Shown here in pieces: positions 45,204-56,400 of a stretch of DNA of 64,000 bases. The stretch spans positions 22,999,928 through 23,063,927 of the forward strand of contig JASWHV010000001.1 in NCBI GenBank assembly GCA_030760725.1, read 5' to 3'. The stretch is from Neostapfia colusana. Lineage: Eukaryota; Streptophyta; Magnoliopsida; Poales; Poaceae. A model generated the notes under the pieces. It did no database searches and was not told the origin of the DNA. It worked only from the letters and a program-made list of their open reading frames with translations. Position 1 is the stretch's first letter. Every line of letters begins with the position of its first letter. The translations under genes and the position numbers were made by a program.

Positions 45204-48200
45204 CATACTGTGGCGGACCGGAATCCGCTCATTCCAGGATCGCAGAGGGTGGTTCCGCACGATGCGACACCCGACAGCACACGTCATAAGGACATATTAT
45301 ATTACATTGGAAAACAACTGAACTGTACAAACAGGTACAATACTCAGTTACAAACTATTGTCTTTATTACACAGCGGAAGTCTACTTTTCTACACTCACG
45401 CCCGCCTATGTAGCAAAAGTCGGTTTCCCAGCCCTAGGGCAACCCACACTAGCTGCACGTCTCAGCTCAGCGCGGCGTGTACGGCTCCCACTCAGCCGTG
45501 GTCCCCGACGGAGGATAACCCTCGCCGGTGGACTCGTACTCCGAGTCCGTGGGTGGCTCCTCACCTGAAAAACACTTAAGTAGCAACCATGAGCACGAAG
45601 GCTCAGCAAGGCTTAACCGACTCACCTAAACATGAAACTCTACATGAGGTGTACAATGACATAGGATAGTAATATTGCAGCAAATGGACACGCCTACAAG
45701 TTCATCCTTAGTTCAGCTTCTAGCAACAAGTTAACAGTTCGGAAATCTGAAATTTAGTAAGCAATATTTGGTGTCACACATGTAGCAATACAATTATATC
45801 ATAACAGCAGTATTGAATCATAACATTTTATAAATTATCTACGTTACGATGCAGTGAACAAGCGGTACTCATCACCGCGAGGGACGGCGAATCAACTCGA
45901 TATACACCTGCAGGGAAACCCAAAGAGCACGTCACGTACGCCCACCCGTGGAGCTGCACAGCACGCTCACTCGATGTCGTACGGGACAACCTTTCACCCA
46001 ACAGCCCAAACGTCGAACCGGTCGCACCGAAACGGATAGGAGGTTCCCCACACGGAGCATCTCTCTATGCCCGTTGGCAGATTTCCACCTTGCTGCCCTC
46101 AACCTACACCTATAAATCGGTGTGCTATGCCTCGACGCCCGGAGGTTTAGGCTACATCGGTTTATCGGGGCCCATATATCCGATATGCCTTTGGTACGTT
46201 CAATACTTGTTCAGCAGGGCCGCACACGGATCGGTCCTCAATCGACACGGACAGGGCTGCGCACACAAGACTTCCTCTTGCTGCGCCCTAGCCCCTGCCT
46301 AGTCTCATTTTCATTACTAAAGTGGTCTCACGTCACTCGAACCAACCCGTGTGTCCCAAACCTAACTCGCGAGTAGATTCCAACTACTCGACTTGTACCG
46401 AAGTCCTATGAATCAGTAAGCATAGCCCGTCTATTCGAGGCCCTAGACACTACCCTCACTCTTATGGAAACCTTCTGGTTATGCAAGTGGGGTTTCATCC
46501 ATCCTACACCTAATGCACAATCATACTTCACATTAAGTGTTCATAAAGTAAAACTTGAAAAATAGTTTAATGCAAACCGGGGCTTGCCTTATTGCTGCTG
46601 GTCAGGAGTTAGTTCTTCTTCCAGAAGTAGGAAGTCGAGTACTTCTGGAACCTCCTCGCCTTCAGCGACTACATGTTAATAAAATACTACATGTTAATGG
46701 ATATGCAATGTGTGAACTTGAATACATAATTACTAATAACTCTAGCTAGCTCTCCCCTTTGGTTCTGAAACTTTTATGGTGGCTTAGTAGGGTCCTACCC
46801 AGAGTCTTGACCAAGTTTCATTTGAAACAAAGTTCATTTGAACCTTGTACAAATAAAATCCCATTTGGTCAATATTTGAGCCTCTAAGTAATTCCAGGGG
46901 TTTTCATGGCTCCAACCATTACTTTATGGAAACTAGAATTTAAGATGGTTCTAATGGAATTGGTTTCATGTAATTTGAAGAATTCTACTGAAAGTTATGC
47001 CCAAATTAAGATTTGAGAAAATCTGAAAAATGTTTCTGTACATTTTTCTATTTTCTCAGGGCAGTTCTCTTAATCACCCAATTAGGGGGGACTAAATCAA
47101 CTTGTATGAGTCTGGAAATTTTACTGTGATTCAAGGATTTTCCAATGAACCTCTCAGCCAAATTTCAGCATTTTTCATAAAGTAATTCTCCAGATAAAAT
47201 TCCCAACAGTTTAAATTTAGGGATTTAATTCTGGAAAACTATTCACTTTCATGAGCTCAAATTGGTATTGCTGGAAAGTACTCAGAATTCTAAGTTCAGA
47301 AAAATTTGGTTCATCGAATTTGGAGTTTCCTAGCAAAAGTTCTATGCATTTGAAGTTTGAACTAAAACTGGAAATTCCAAAAATGTTTAAATCCTGCGGG
47401 TGGGTCCCCCGGCTACGTGTCAGCCTCCCAGCTAACCCACACCGGAGCCCGCAGAATCACCCGCGCAGCCGCACGGGATCCCGGTGCCGCAGCAAATCCC
47501 GAGTGCTCTCAGCAGAGACTGACACGCGGGGCCCGCAAGGCTTCTTCAACCTCGCGCTCCCGCGGCTCCCCGCCGCCCACCTCGCTAGAATACTCGCCGC
47601 CGGGCGTTTTGCTGCCCGACCTCCGACGAAACTTGCCACCTGTGCCTATCTCGGCCTGGGGAACACGGTGGTGCCCTCACCAGAGCTTGACAACGGCCGG
47701 AACAGTGCTCCCGCCGGCAACAGCGGCCGGGAGCTCACCGGCGACGTCGAACTCAGCGTCTCCTGCACCTTTTTCGATGCGGTTTGCTCGGGGAGCTCTG
47801 CTGACACCTGCTGATCACGGATATGGGCACCGATCTCCATGAAAACGGCTGCAACTATGACCTCACCGGTGACCTAGACCGGAAATCGGCGCCGATGCAA
47901 AAAGCTCGAAGAACATCGCCCATACTCGATGAAACTCGATGGTTTCTGATCTCAGAGACGCGTGGGCGAGTCTAGATCACGTCTTTAGCTCGGTTTAAGG
48001 AGTGGTGGCTTACTTGCTACGAATTTCCGGATTTCGCATGGCTCGGTTCTAAACACCCCGACGCGCTAATCCCCCAAATTCTTTGCTGACCGTGCGAGAG
48101 AGAGGGCGAGGTCAGTACGGTTGTGATCAGTACCTCGGAGCGGACCTTTCTGGTGTAGCTCGTCGGGCACGAGAACGCCTGTGCTGGCCGGGCGCCGGTG

Positions 48201-49078
48201 ATCAGCGAGGTCGGCCAGGCGGAAGGCTTCGATCGTGCGAGGAAGAAAAGGGGAGTGCGAGGACTGCACGTGGTCGCGGGGTTACTCGATCCCGGCGTCG
48301 CCTCTGCGCCCTTAGCCTCTCCCCCGAGCAGGAGGTGGCACCGGTTGAGTCGGTCGGCCGCCGGGGCGATCCTGCTAGCGCGGGCGTGAGGCTTCGGCCG
48401 AGGAGAAAAATCAACCGAGGAGACTTCAGTCCGAAGTCTGCTGACATGTGGGCCTCCCCTCTTATTCTTTTTTTTTTCCCAAATTTTCTCCACTCTGTTG
48501 TGCCAAAATATCCTCAGCTACTCACAATTGAATGTAAGACTTAGCCCCCAAGTTTTGGTTTGAATTTGAGTTCTCCATTTTGAAATTTGGTTGGTCCAAT
48601 TTGCTTCATATTTAAACTGAATTTCAATTTCAGTTTTGAATTATTGAAAATTTGGCTCCCAACAAGATGAACTCCAATGGAGATGAAAATTGGTGAGTTA
48701 ACTCAGAAAAATGTGCTGAGTTTGAATATGAAGCTAACTTTTGAATTTGAGTGATGAAAGTTGCTGCAATTTGAATTTACATTCAAATTGGCCTCTTTTT
48801 CAAATACCTCCAAAAGTGCCTCAAAAAGTGTTGGATTTACATGAAACTTGGACTGAACCTTCCCAAGACTTTTTAAGTTCTAGGGGTGAGCTCAACCTCT
48901 CATGTTCATGTGTAGAAATCCTACTTTGTGAAAGTGAAGGCTTTCCCCTCTAATCACTCTTTTGATGGAGGTTACTTGCTCTTCACAATATTTCCTAAGA
49001 TATCCACAACAAAAACTGAGGTGTTGTGAGGTGATGAAAAGTTTTTGCAAGTCCCTTTTCTTGGGCTTTTACACATAC
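45204..49078 (-). mobile_element. Solo Tekay-B LTR 'C' with CATAC target duplication
   Basis: LTR 45209-49073 (3,865 bp), plus strand opening TGTGGCGGACC and ending GGGCTTTTACA, same family as 17338-21337. CATAC at 45204-45208 and 49074-49078. More diverged from the 17338/27770 pair than these are from each other, notably in 46700-48400. No gene. Confidence 0.95.
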
Positions 49079-49335
49079 ATAGGAGGATACAAAGCAGGCG
49101 GGAGACCTAGGAGCTACCCACGCTGGAACCTAGCAGGTACAAGTCGGGCGACTTCCACCACGGAAGACTTCGCCACCTCCGACAGCTCTGCGTTGTGGCC
49201 CTATATCACAGGTTCTAGGGAGATGTCAGTATCGGAGGTCCGAAAGCAGGTGAGCACATGCCCTGCCACCATCTCGCCCAGAGCCTTGCCTTCAGCCTCC
49301 AGATGCTCCCCCACAACATTCTCCAGCGTCAGGAG

Positions 49336-49354
49336 CCCCCCCCCCCCCCCCCCC
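49336..49354. repeat. Run of 19 C
   Basis: Uninterrupted poly-C (poly-G on the antisense gene strand, reading as poly-Gly) inside the C-terminal part of the broken antisense gene. Confidence 0.95.
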
Positions 49355-50412
49355 GCTGACTCCAGGGCAGGGAGCACCTGGCTCACCTCGTGGACTGGCC
49401 CTCTAGGGCGCAAGGGGCCGAAGCTGAAGGGTTCTAGGGATGCCTCTGCGCGGCCGAAAAAGTCCCAGACCTTCTCTGCCTCCGCGACACAAGAAGCCCG
49501 GAGATATTCGACCTCCTTGACGGAAGAAGGCAGCTCCCCCGCGCCGGACTCCTTGCTAGCTCCTGTTCCTGAGTGGCTAGCCCCTGCTCCCTAGTGGCCA
49601 GCTACGCAGTCCGCTACTCCAAGTCAGACTCCCTGGATGCAGCGGAGACCTCTCGGCTATGGACTCCCTAAAGCCGCTCCTCCAGGCGCATCTGCTCTGC
49701 CTCATAGGCAGCCAGACGGTCCATGAGCTCCCTCTCCCTTGCCTCCACCGCCTCCTCTCGACGAACGAGTGTCTCTCGGAGCTCTGTTAGGGCTGCGAGA
49801 CATGCATCGGCGGAGGCATGAAGATTCACGGCCTCAGCGTGGGTCCTCTCCGCATTCCTTTGGAGGACTGCGACAGCGGCCTCCGTCTCCGCCAGCACCT
49901 CCTCCCGAGCTTCAAGATGCTCTACCCGAGCCTGAGCCTTCGCCTTGGTGGACTGGACCCGCGCCTTCAGCAGGTCGTCCCAGTCCTGGAGGCGTTTCCG
50001 CTCGGACCTCAGTTCGGCCCACTCTTGCTCGAGTTTGTCTTGCATCTGGTCCAGGCTAGAGCAGACGACCCTTGTGGCCCTGGGGACTGGAAATGCCTTC
50101 GGCATCGTCGGGCGAGGCAGCGCCTCGACACCCTATGGCTCCTCGGCCACCAGTGAAGTTGCCACCATGGCAACTTGCGAAGGGAGAGGAGGAGGGCTAG
50201 CGGCCCGTCTAGTGGCAGCCTCACAGCTACCAGAGGATACTGCGCTTTCCAACGCTGTTTGGCTGGCCTCGGGGGCCCGGGTGTCGACATCCGGAGCTGC
50301 TTCAGGCACAGGTTCCGGCACCACCGCTGGTGTTGGAGCTTCAGCGGACAGGGAGATCCGGCTCTCGGCCTGCTGCGGTGGAGGAGGAGCAGAGGTGCCC
50401 TGCTGGGAAGTC

Positions 50413-51659
50413 CTACAAAAAGGAGCACCAAACATCAACTACAGCATCTACTGGCTCAGTACACAGCTGTCGAAGTGTTTGCTACGACACTTCCCCTGGT
50501 CTGCTCGGAAGTAGCCCACAGAGGTTCTTTTTTTGGTGGGGCTAGAGGATCACGAAGGTCTAAGCACAATGGCGAGACAAACATGAGGATTTACGTGGTT
50601 CAGGCCGCCGGAGCGTAAAACCCTACATCCACGGGAGTGCTTGGTGAGTTACTTGCTCGTGTATGAGAATGAGTTGGTTGGGTCACGAACCCCTTGCCCG
50701 GAGGCTGCCCCGGTCCTTTTATAGCTCAAGGCTGGGGCAGCTACAATGCAGTCCGGGGCCCAACAGGTAGCCCTTTGGCTATCTGTGCCTATACATGATC
50801 TAGGCATTTACAGCTACTCATATATTCATTGTCGGTGGCTTCTGTCCGGGTAGCAGTTGGTGATGAAGTCATCGTCTTGTCACCGCGTCTCCTCGCTCTG
50901 TTTAGGCGGCTCTGCACCGCTGGGTGACACTATTGCACTGTCACGCCTCGTCGCCCTGTCTTTCACCGTAATGGTGCGCAGACGTGGGACGGAGGCATGC
51001 GTCGTGCGCCATGCTTCTGGGGAAAGCGCGAACCTTGAATGCTTGGCCTGACAACGCACCTTCCTCTTTACTCCTTGTCCATCTGCCCGTTTCCCACCGG
51101 AATGACGTTTGGGCGGATGGCCCCCGAGACACGCGTCTCCATCGGAGCTGTCTTGTGGAGTAGTGGGTTGTCTAGTGTTATTGGGCACGCGGCAGCACCG
51201 GGGCCCTCCCCTGCTAGAGGTCGGATCCGGAGCTGCAGGACACGTGGCACATCCGGAGCCTTCCCCAGGGGGAAAGCATGTCTGGAGTCACTGTCCATGT
51301 GGCAGCACCAGAGGCCTCCATGCTGGAGATCGGATCCGGAGCTGCAGGACACGTGGCACCCCTGGAGCCCTCTCCGACTGGGAGGTGTGACTCAGAGGTT
51401 TCTGGCACGTGGTAGCGCCGGAGCCCTCCGGAGGATGAGGTCCGGCGCGTGTCGGCTCCCGAGCCACCCTAGACCGGTAGTTAGGCTCAGGGCCTGAAGA
51501 CACGTTGCAACCCTGGGACAGCCCATGGGGCATAGAGCGCGTGACTTACGCTGGGGCCCGCCTAAGCTGGGAAGGCGGGGCCCGGGTGCTTTTTACCCAC
51601 TACGCGGGGGTACCCGATTCGTAGGGTACCGACAACAGCCTTGTAAGGTTGAGCCGTAC
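50413..51659 (-). other. Intron of the R(+) antisense gene, enlarged by solo LTR D
   Basis: Minus strand donor CCAG|GTACGG (51660/51659) and acceptor TTTTTGTAG|GACTT (50413/50412). Removing LTR D and one target copy leaves 75 bp, against 77 bp at the same place in R(-). Confidence 0.7.
50463..51639 (-). mobile_element. Solo Retand LTR 'D' with ACAGC target duplication
   Basis: LTR 50468-51634 (1,167 bp), plus strand opening TGTCGAAGTG and ending GGGTACCGACA. ACAGC at 50463-50467 and 51635-51639. TATA on the coding strand near 50716-50724. About five G-box-type units at 51180-51440 (gcaggacacgtggcac). A more distant subfamily than the R(-) LTRs. No gene. Confidence 0.93.
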
Positions 51660-52943
51660 CTGGAGGCCTAGAAGTTCCACTCCGTGCGGAGCTTCTTACG
51701 CGGGGGGCTCGAGCCACTTGCCCCCGTCGGCATCAGGGTCACCTCTGCTGGCATCGGAGCTAGCGGAGCCTCGAGGGACTTCGTTGACGAAGACACCACT
51801 TCAGGAGCCTTCCCTGCCGAGGATACCAACGTCGAAGATGCGCCCTGAGCTGGGGCGGCCCTCGATGGCTGAGAAGCCGATGACGTTGCTGTGGTCTGCC
51901 TTGGAACCCCAACAGTACAAGACGCCCTTCCCGTGGCCGTCGGGACTGCTCCGGCAGTGGAGACTCCAGAGCTGCCCCTGGTGCCAGTTACCAGGCCCGG
52001 TGTGGGACCACGGGGAGCCTAGGAACCCCTCGCTTGAGGGCCGGAGATGAAACTTCCGTCAGGACGGACTAGCTTCCTCTTTGACACCCTGCTGGTTACT
52101 GGGGCATCCTTGGGTGGCGAACGGGGGCGCACCGTAGACTCAGGCTTCCCTACCGACTCTCTTCCCCTGCCTAGGAGTGAGTCTGGCGCAGGCCCTGACG
52201 GACCACCGACACCATCTGTTTTGGGGATTTCGATGCCCCACTAGGGATCCCCAATCTGACGCACTGCGACATCGATGTCATCCAGTGTGGGCAGTTCCCT
52301 CAGTAGCCTTGACCACGCCTGCGGATTGAGGTAGATGGGTTGGCAGCTCGCCGGCGGGGTGATGGGTTCGTCGTTAATCGAGTCACAGGAGAGCTTCTAC
52401 AGCACTACCTCCAACATCTCGTGACTCGATGACGACCGTGCTCCATGCTCCAACTGGGTCATGTCGCCCTCCCTGGTGTACTGTCAAGGTGCCCATATAC
52501 GCTGCTTGAGGGGATCGATACAGCGGAACAGGAAGTGAGCCAAGACCACCAGCGAGGTCAGGCCTTCCTCCGCCAAGTACTTGATCCTCTCCAGCACTGG
52601 TGTGTAGGCATCCTGCAGGTTGGGGACTTCATCCCCAATGGTCGCCTCGGACATTGGTGGGCCGCCTGACAGCTCCAGGCAATCATGGACGTCAGTCTGG
52701 GCAATGACCCAGTTCTCCCTCCAGTGCTCCCACTTCCCGGGAGTGAAGGGCGTGATGTAGGGCTCGGAGTACATTCCGCGGTGTTGGAAGTAATAAGCCC
52801 CCAACTGGCTTGTACTTCTCCCTGAGGCCCTCAAGGAGAAGAACACCCTGAAGAGCCGCACTGAAGGCCGTACGCAGACAAACATCTCGCAAAAGTGGAC
52901 AAAGACGGCCACTAGCGCGATAGCGTGCGGCGTGAGGTGCTGC

Positions 52944-53044
52944 AGCTTACAGGCCATGTCTGGATGAGCTGAGTCAACGAACCTTGTCGGCTGATTGCAG
53001 TACGCCGTCTCTGTTGGTGTGCCATGGAGGAAGGCATTCTTGAC
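52944..53044 (-). pseudogene. Second copy of the copia RT fragment
   Basis: About 100 bp matching 10685-10790 (NNAFLHGT region of copia RT) with roughly nine differences. It starts abruptly at CAGCTTACA after the antisense gene and ends at the same base where the Retand LTR begins in the first copy. Confidence 0.85.
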
Positions 53045-53451
53045 GTCTGTGGGTACTCTGCAGACCGGGTACCTCCGAGTAGAGGGTAAAAGACAACTTG
53101 GGCGCCGCCTCCCTGCTGAGGCGGGCCCCAACAAGGGCCACGTACCCTAGGGCCCATGGTCAACCCTAGGAATACCGCGTGCGCCCGAGCTCTGGGGCTG
53201 GCACGTGTCCCGGGCCCTGGCCTGAGCCTCCCCGATGAGGACAGGTCCGGGGATACCACGTGTCCACGACTCCGAGTCACCTTCTTGAAGAGGACAGTAC
53301 CAGTGCTGACACGTGCCCTGAGCTTCGACCTAAGCCTCCCCACTGAGGAGGGGTCCGGAGCTGACACGTGTCCCCTGGCTCCGAGCCGCCACCCCATTGA
53401 GGACAACTCCGGTGCTGACACGTGTTCTGGGCTCCGGTCCAGGCCTCCCTA
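53045..53451 (+). repeat. Second Retand LTR of R(+) type, left 407 bp
   Basis: Opens TGTGGGTACTCTGCAGACC and aligns with 10791-11190, including the G-box units, with roughly 10-15% differences by eye. Cut at 53451/53452 by the plus-strand Tekay-B element; the rest should lie beyond that element, outside the window. Confidence 0.85.
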
Positions 53452-56400
53452 TGTAAAATCCCCAAAAAGTGGTAGCAATAAAAATTCAGCTCATGTACAC
53501 TTAGGGAAAATGAGGGGAACTAAAACTTTGAATTATAAAGGTGTAAGTTCAAAGTGGTGATTCAAACTTCCCAAAACTTCCAAACATGGAGATCTAAATG
53601 CATAACTTGGATCTTCATATTCCAAATATTCAACCTTCCAAATTTCAGCTCATTTGGAGGGGTTTTAATATTTGTTTGGGATTAAAAGAGGAAGCCCTCT
53701 AATCTGAATTTCAAATTCAGTTTAAAATTCCAATTTCCCTCAATTTGCAAATTTGGTTCCACAAATGTGTTCTCCACATTTGAATTAGCAGCCATGCCAA
53801 AAATGAGAAACTTTGGAGTTGGTTTGCTATGCTTTTGGAACAATGCAAAAGAGATAATTCAAATTCCAATTCAAATTCAAATGACCATACCCAATTCAAA
53901 CCCCACACCAGAATTCAAACTATTTGAATTCAGCAAAGTTAAACCATGACTTGGTTTGGAAGTATAGCCTTAAATTTTGAGTAGCTGGGGGAGAAATATC
54001 AGTGGAAATGGGATGAAAATTGGAGGTGGTGGGACCCAATTGTCAGCCACATAGAAGAGTTAACCGACCTGTTTTCACCTCGGTTGATCACAGCGTGCCG
54101 CCGCTCGGCCGAGACTCACACCCAAAGCTCCACCGAGCTGTTTCTCGCTGCCCCCGACGTCGGCTCACGCGTGTGGGCGATCAAAGCGGCCGTCCGAGTA
54201 CCACAGCTCTACTTCTCTTCCCGCTCGTGGTTCCGCCTCAGCTGCTTCCTTCGTGCAGAACCCAGCCACCGGTTCTTCTCCAATCACACCACAGCAACCG
54301 AGCCCGATTGCTCGAGCTCCCAATGGCAAAGAGCTGCGCCCACCAGTGCTCTAGCCGGCCAGCCCTTTTCCTCCCTTGTCCCGAGCTTGTTTGCACCGGG
54401 AAACAGCAAAGGTGCTGCGTTTCTCAGGTAAACACTGAAAAGCCAAGCGAGGTCACCGTGGACAGCATGCTATGGCTGGTTTCACCGCCCCTTCCCTACA
54501 CAAGAAAGGTGTGTTGTTGTCCTTAGATCGTGTTGCCGAAAGCCTCATGTCAATTGATCAATCGGGTAGTGAGAATTTTGGGTTTTACCAAACCCTAGTT
54601 CATAGCGACACCTCTCGGTCTATGATCAAATTCGTCACGCAGGAGTAGCTAGATCTCATTCTGGTCTAGGAGAAGCTTTGCTAGATCCCTACGGTCCTTC
54701 TCGCTCAAACGACGCTAGAAACCATCAAGGACTGAAGGAGTTCTTCGAGTTTTTGTCGCTGTCGTCGTTTTGCGGGCTCGGGTCGCCGGTGAGGTCCCCT
54801 CTCTGGTAGTTTTCATGGAGAGCGGGCTATGGGTCGACATTTTCCAGGTGACACTGGTGCTTTTAGAGCAAAACCTAGCCCGAAAGACCCACTGTCGAGT
54901 GAGAACGAGGTCGCCGAAGTGAGGTTCAACATGGTCGCCGGTACGAGCACCGTTCCGGCCGTTGTCATCCGCTCCTGACCCCACCATCGTGTTCAGCACG
55001 GTGTAGAACTCACAGGCGGCGAGTTTGGGGAAGTTTGGACCAAGGGAACCCCATCCCGGCGAGCCTCGCCGGCGTGCGCCGCCGCGGGAGGCGCGGGCAG
55101 CGCGAGGAAGAAGAAGGAGGACCGGGTCCCACTGGTCAGCCTCTGTACCACGCGGGGATCGGCCTGTGGCACCGGATCGGGTGCGGCTGCGCAGGAAATA
55201 ACACCGTGGCCTCGGTGTTGCCGTCATCTGAGTGGATAGCGCCACGGGTGGGGCCCACAGCCAGGATTTAAATATTTCTTCAATTTCCAGATTTAGTGCA
55301 AACTTCAAAGGACCATAACTCTCAGTAAGAATGTCCAAAATTTGTGAAACAAGTTTTGATGGATTCCTCTCAGTAATTACTTTGCATAAATGCAAAGAAA
55401 TTGATATGAGGATCTCTGGAAATTTCTCCAAAATTCCTCAAATTTAAATATTTGGGAATTAATTCCAGAGGATCCCTGTTATGGAATTTCTTCAAATTTG
55501 GCCATGTGGTTCCTTATGATATTACTGATCTACAGTAAAAATTTTAGCTTCATTGGAGCTCATTTGCTATGCTAAATTGCCTTCCAAAGTTCAGCCTTTA
55601 TTTGGAAATTCATATTTAAATGGAAACTTTTTCAGAACTCCTGTCCAACTTCAAAAATTCATATCTCTCTGTTGGTAGCTCCAAAAATGGTGAAACAAAT
55701 TTTGTTAGAACCATGGAAACCTACCCTAATCAGATCTTCAATGGTTGGTCATGTCAAAGCTCCTGATTTGGGCTCAAAATTAGAGAAGCCTTGTGCTTGT
55801 GGGAATTTTGGAGACCACAATGTGCAATGACATTTCTCCAAATTTTGCTCAGATCATCCTTAGAGAATATAGTATCCACTGTAAAAATTCCAAAGCAACT
55901 TAAGGAACATAAATAGCAGTAGCTATGAATAGAAGTGAATTCTTATATTTCATAAGAACTTATACATATATTTTGCTACATCTCATATAGTGACCGAAGT
56001 CGAAGATACACCGGAGCCCTTGGACGTCCTGCCACCCGACGCTAACTTCTCCTCTGACTCACAACCAGGCAAGCCCTGATTGCATTTAAGTACTTTTGCA
56101 AATTCTTCATTTGTATCACTTATGTCTAGGATGAATGCTTGCATTAGAGTTAGGGTGATTGAAACCCCACTTGCATAACCTTTTAAATCCTATGGAGGGT
56201 TGGGTAGTTTACAGACTCGACGAGTAGGGAATGCCGTGCTAATATGCTTAGGATCTCGGTAGAAGTCGAGTAGTTGGAATCTACTCGCGAGGTAAGGCTT
56301 TATCACACGGTTTGGTTAGAATAGAAAATGGCTTAAGAGTAGAGAAAACGAGACCCAGCAGGGGGGACTGGAAGCATTGAGCGGAGGTCTCACGTGCGTA

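Larger units (their letters stand above)
49079..52943 (-). pseudogene. R(+) antisense gene: Transposase_28-like segment plus coiled coil, broken
   Basis: Read right to left. First exon 52943-51660: a segment AIALVAVFVHFCEMFV..RLFRVFFSL..GAYYFQHR (52925-52700) that resembles the plant 'putative gypsy type transposon' family (Pfam Transposase_28, by recollection), then a Ser/Pro/Ala-rich region. Intron 51659-50413, now holding solo LTR D. Second exon from 50412: Pro/Ala-rich start, coiled coil (50105-49668), C-terminal block LENVVGEHLEAEGKALGEMVAGHVLTCF (about 49320-49230). Several stops (e.g. near 52480, 52240, 52030, 49665) and frame changes make it a pseudogene. The 5' end is lost: at 52943 it fuses to a copia fragment. 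Homologous to the intact gene at 32048-34125. Confidence 0.7.
10791..53451 (+). mobile_element. R(+): plus-strand Retand-like element, heavily interrupted
   Basis: Native parts: LTR 10791-12063, primer site 12064, gag 12109-13811, gag tail 39682-39711, integrase tail 39849-40080, hairpin repeats 40080-41253, antisense gene on the minus strand 44708-52943. They are separated by solo LTRs A, B, C and D, whose target duplications show where each entered, and by everything nested in A. No protease, RT, RNase H or integrase core is found in any native part. The right end is unclear: 52944-53451 is either a converted 3' LTR or a duplicated 5' junction. Confidence 0.75.

Noticed and set aside
47251..48544. 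Open frames of 60-190 codons in solo LTR C (and matching ones at 19493-20603 and 29959-31102)
   Set aside because: They lie in GC-rich LTR sequence, overlap each other on both strands, differ in frame between LTR copies and show no protein motif.
49945..50618. Plus-strand frames across 49945-50618
   Set aside because: Shadows of the minus-strand antisense gene; the coiled-coil and C-terminal similarity to R(-) is on the minus strand.
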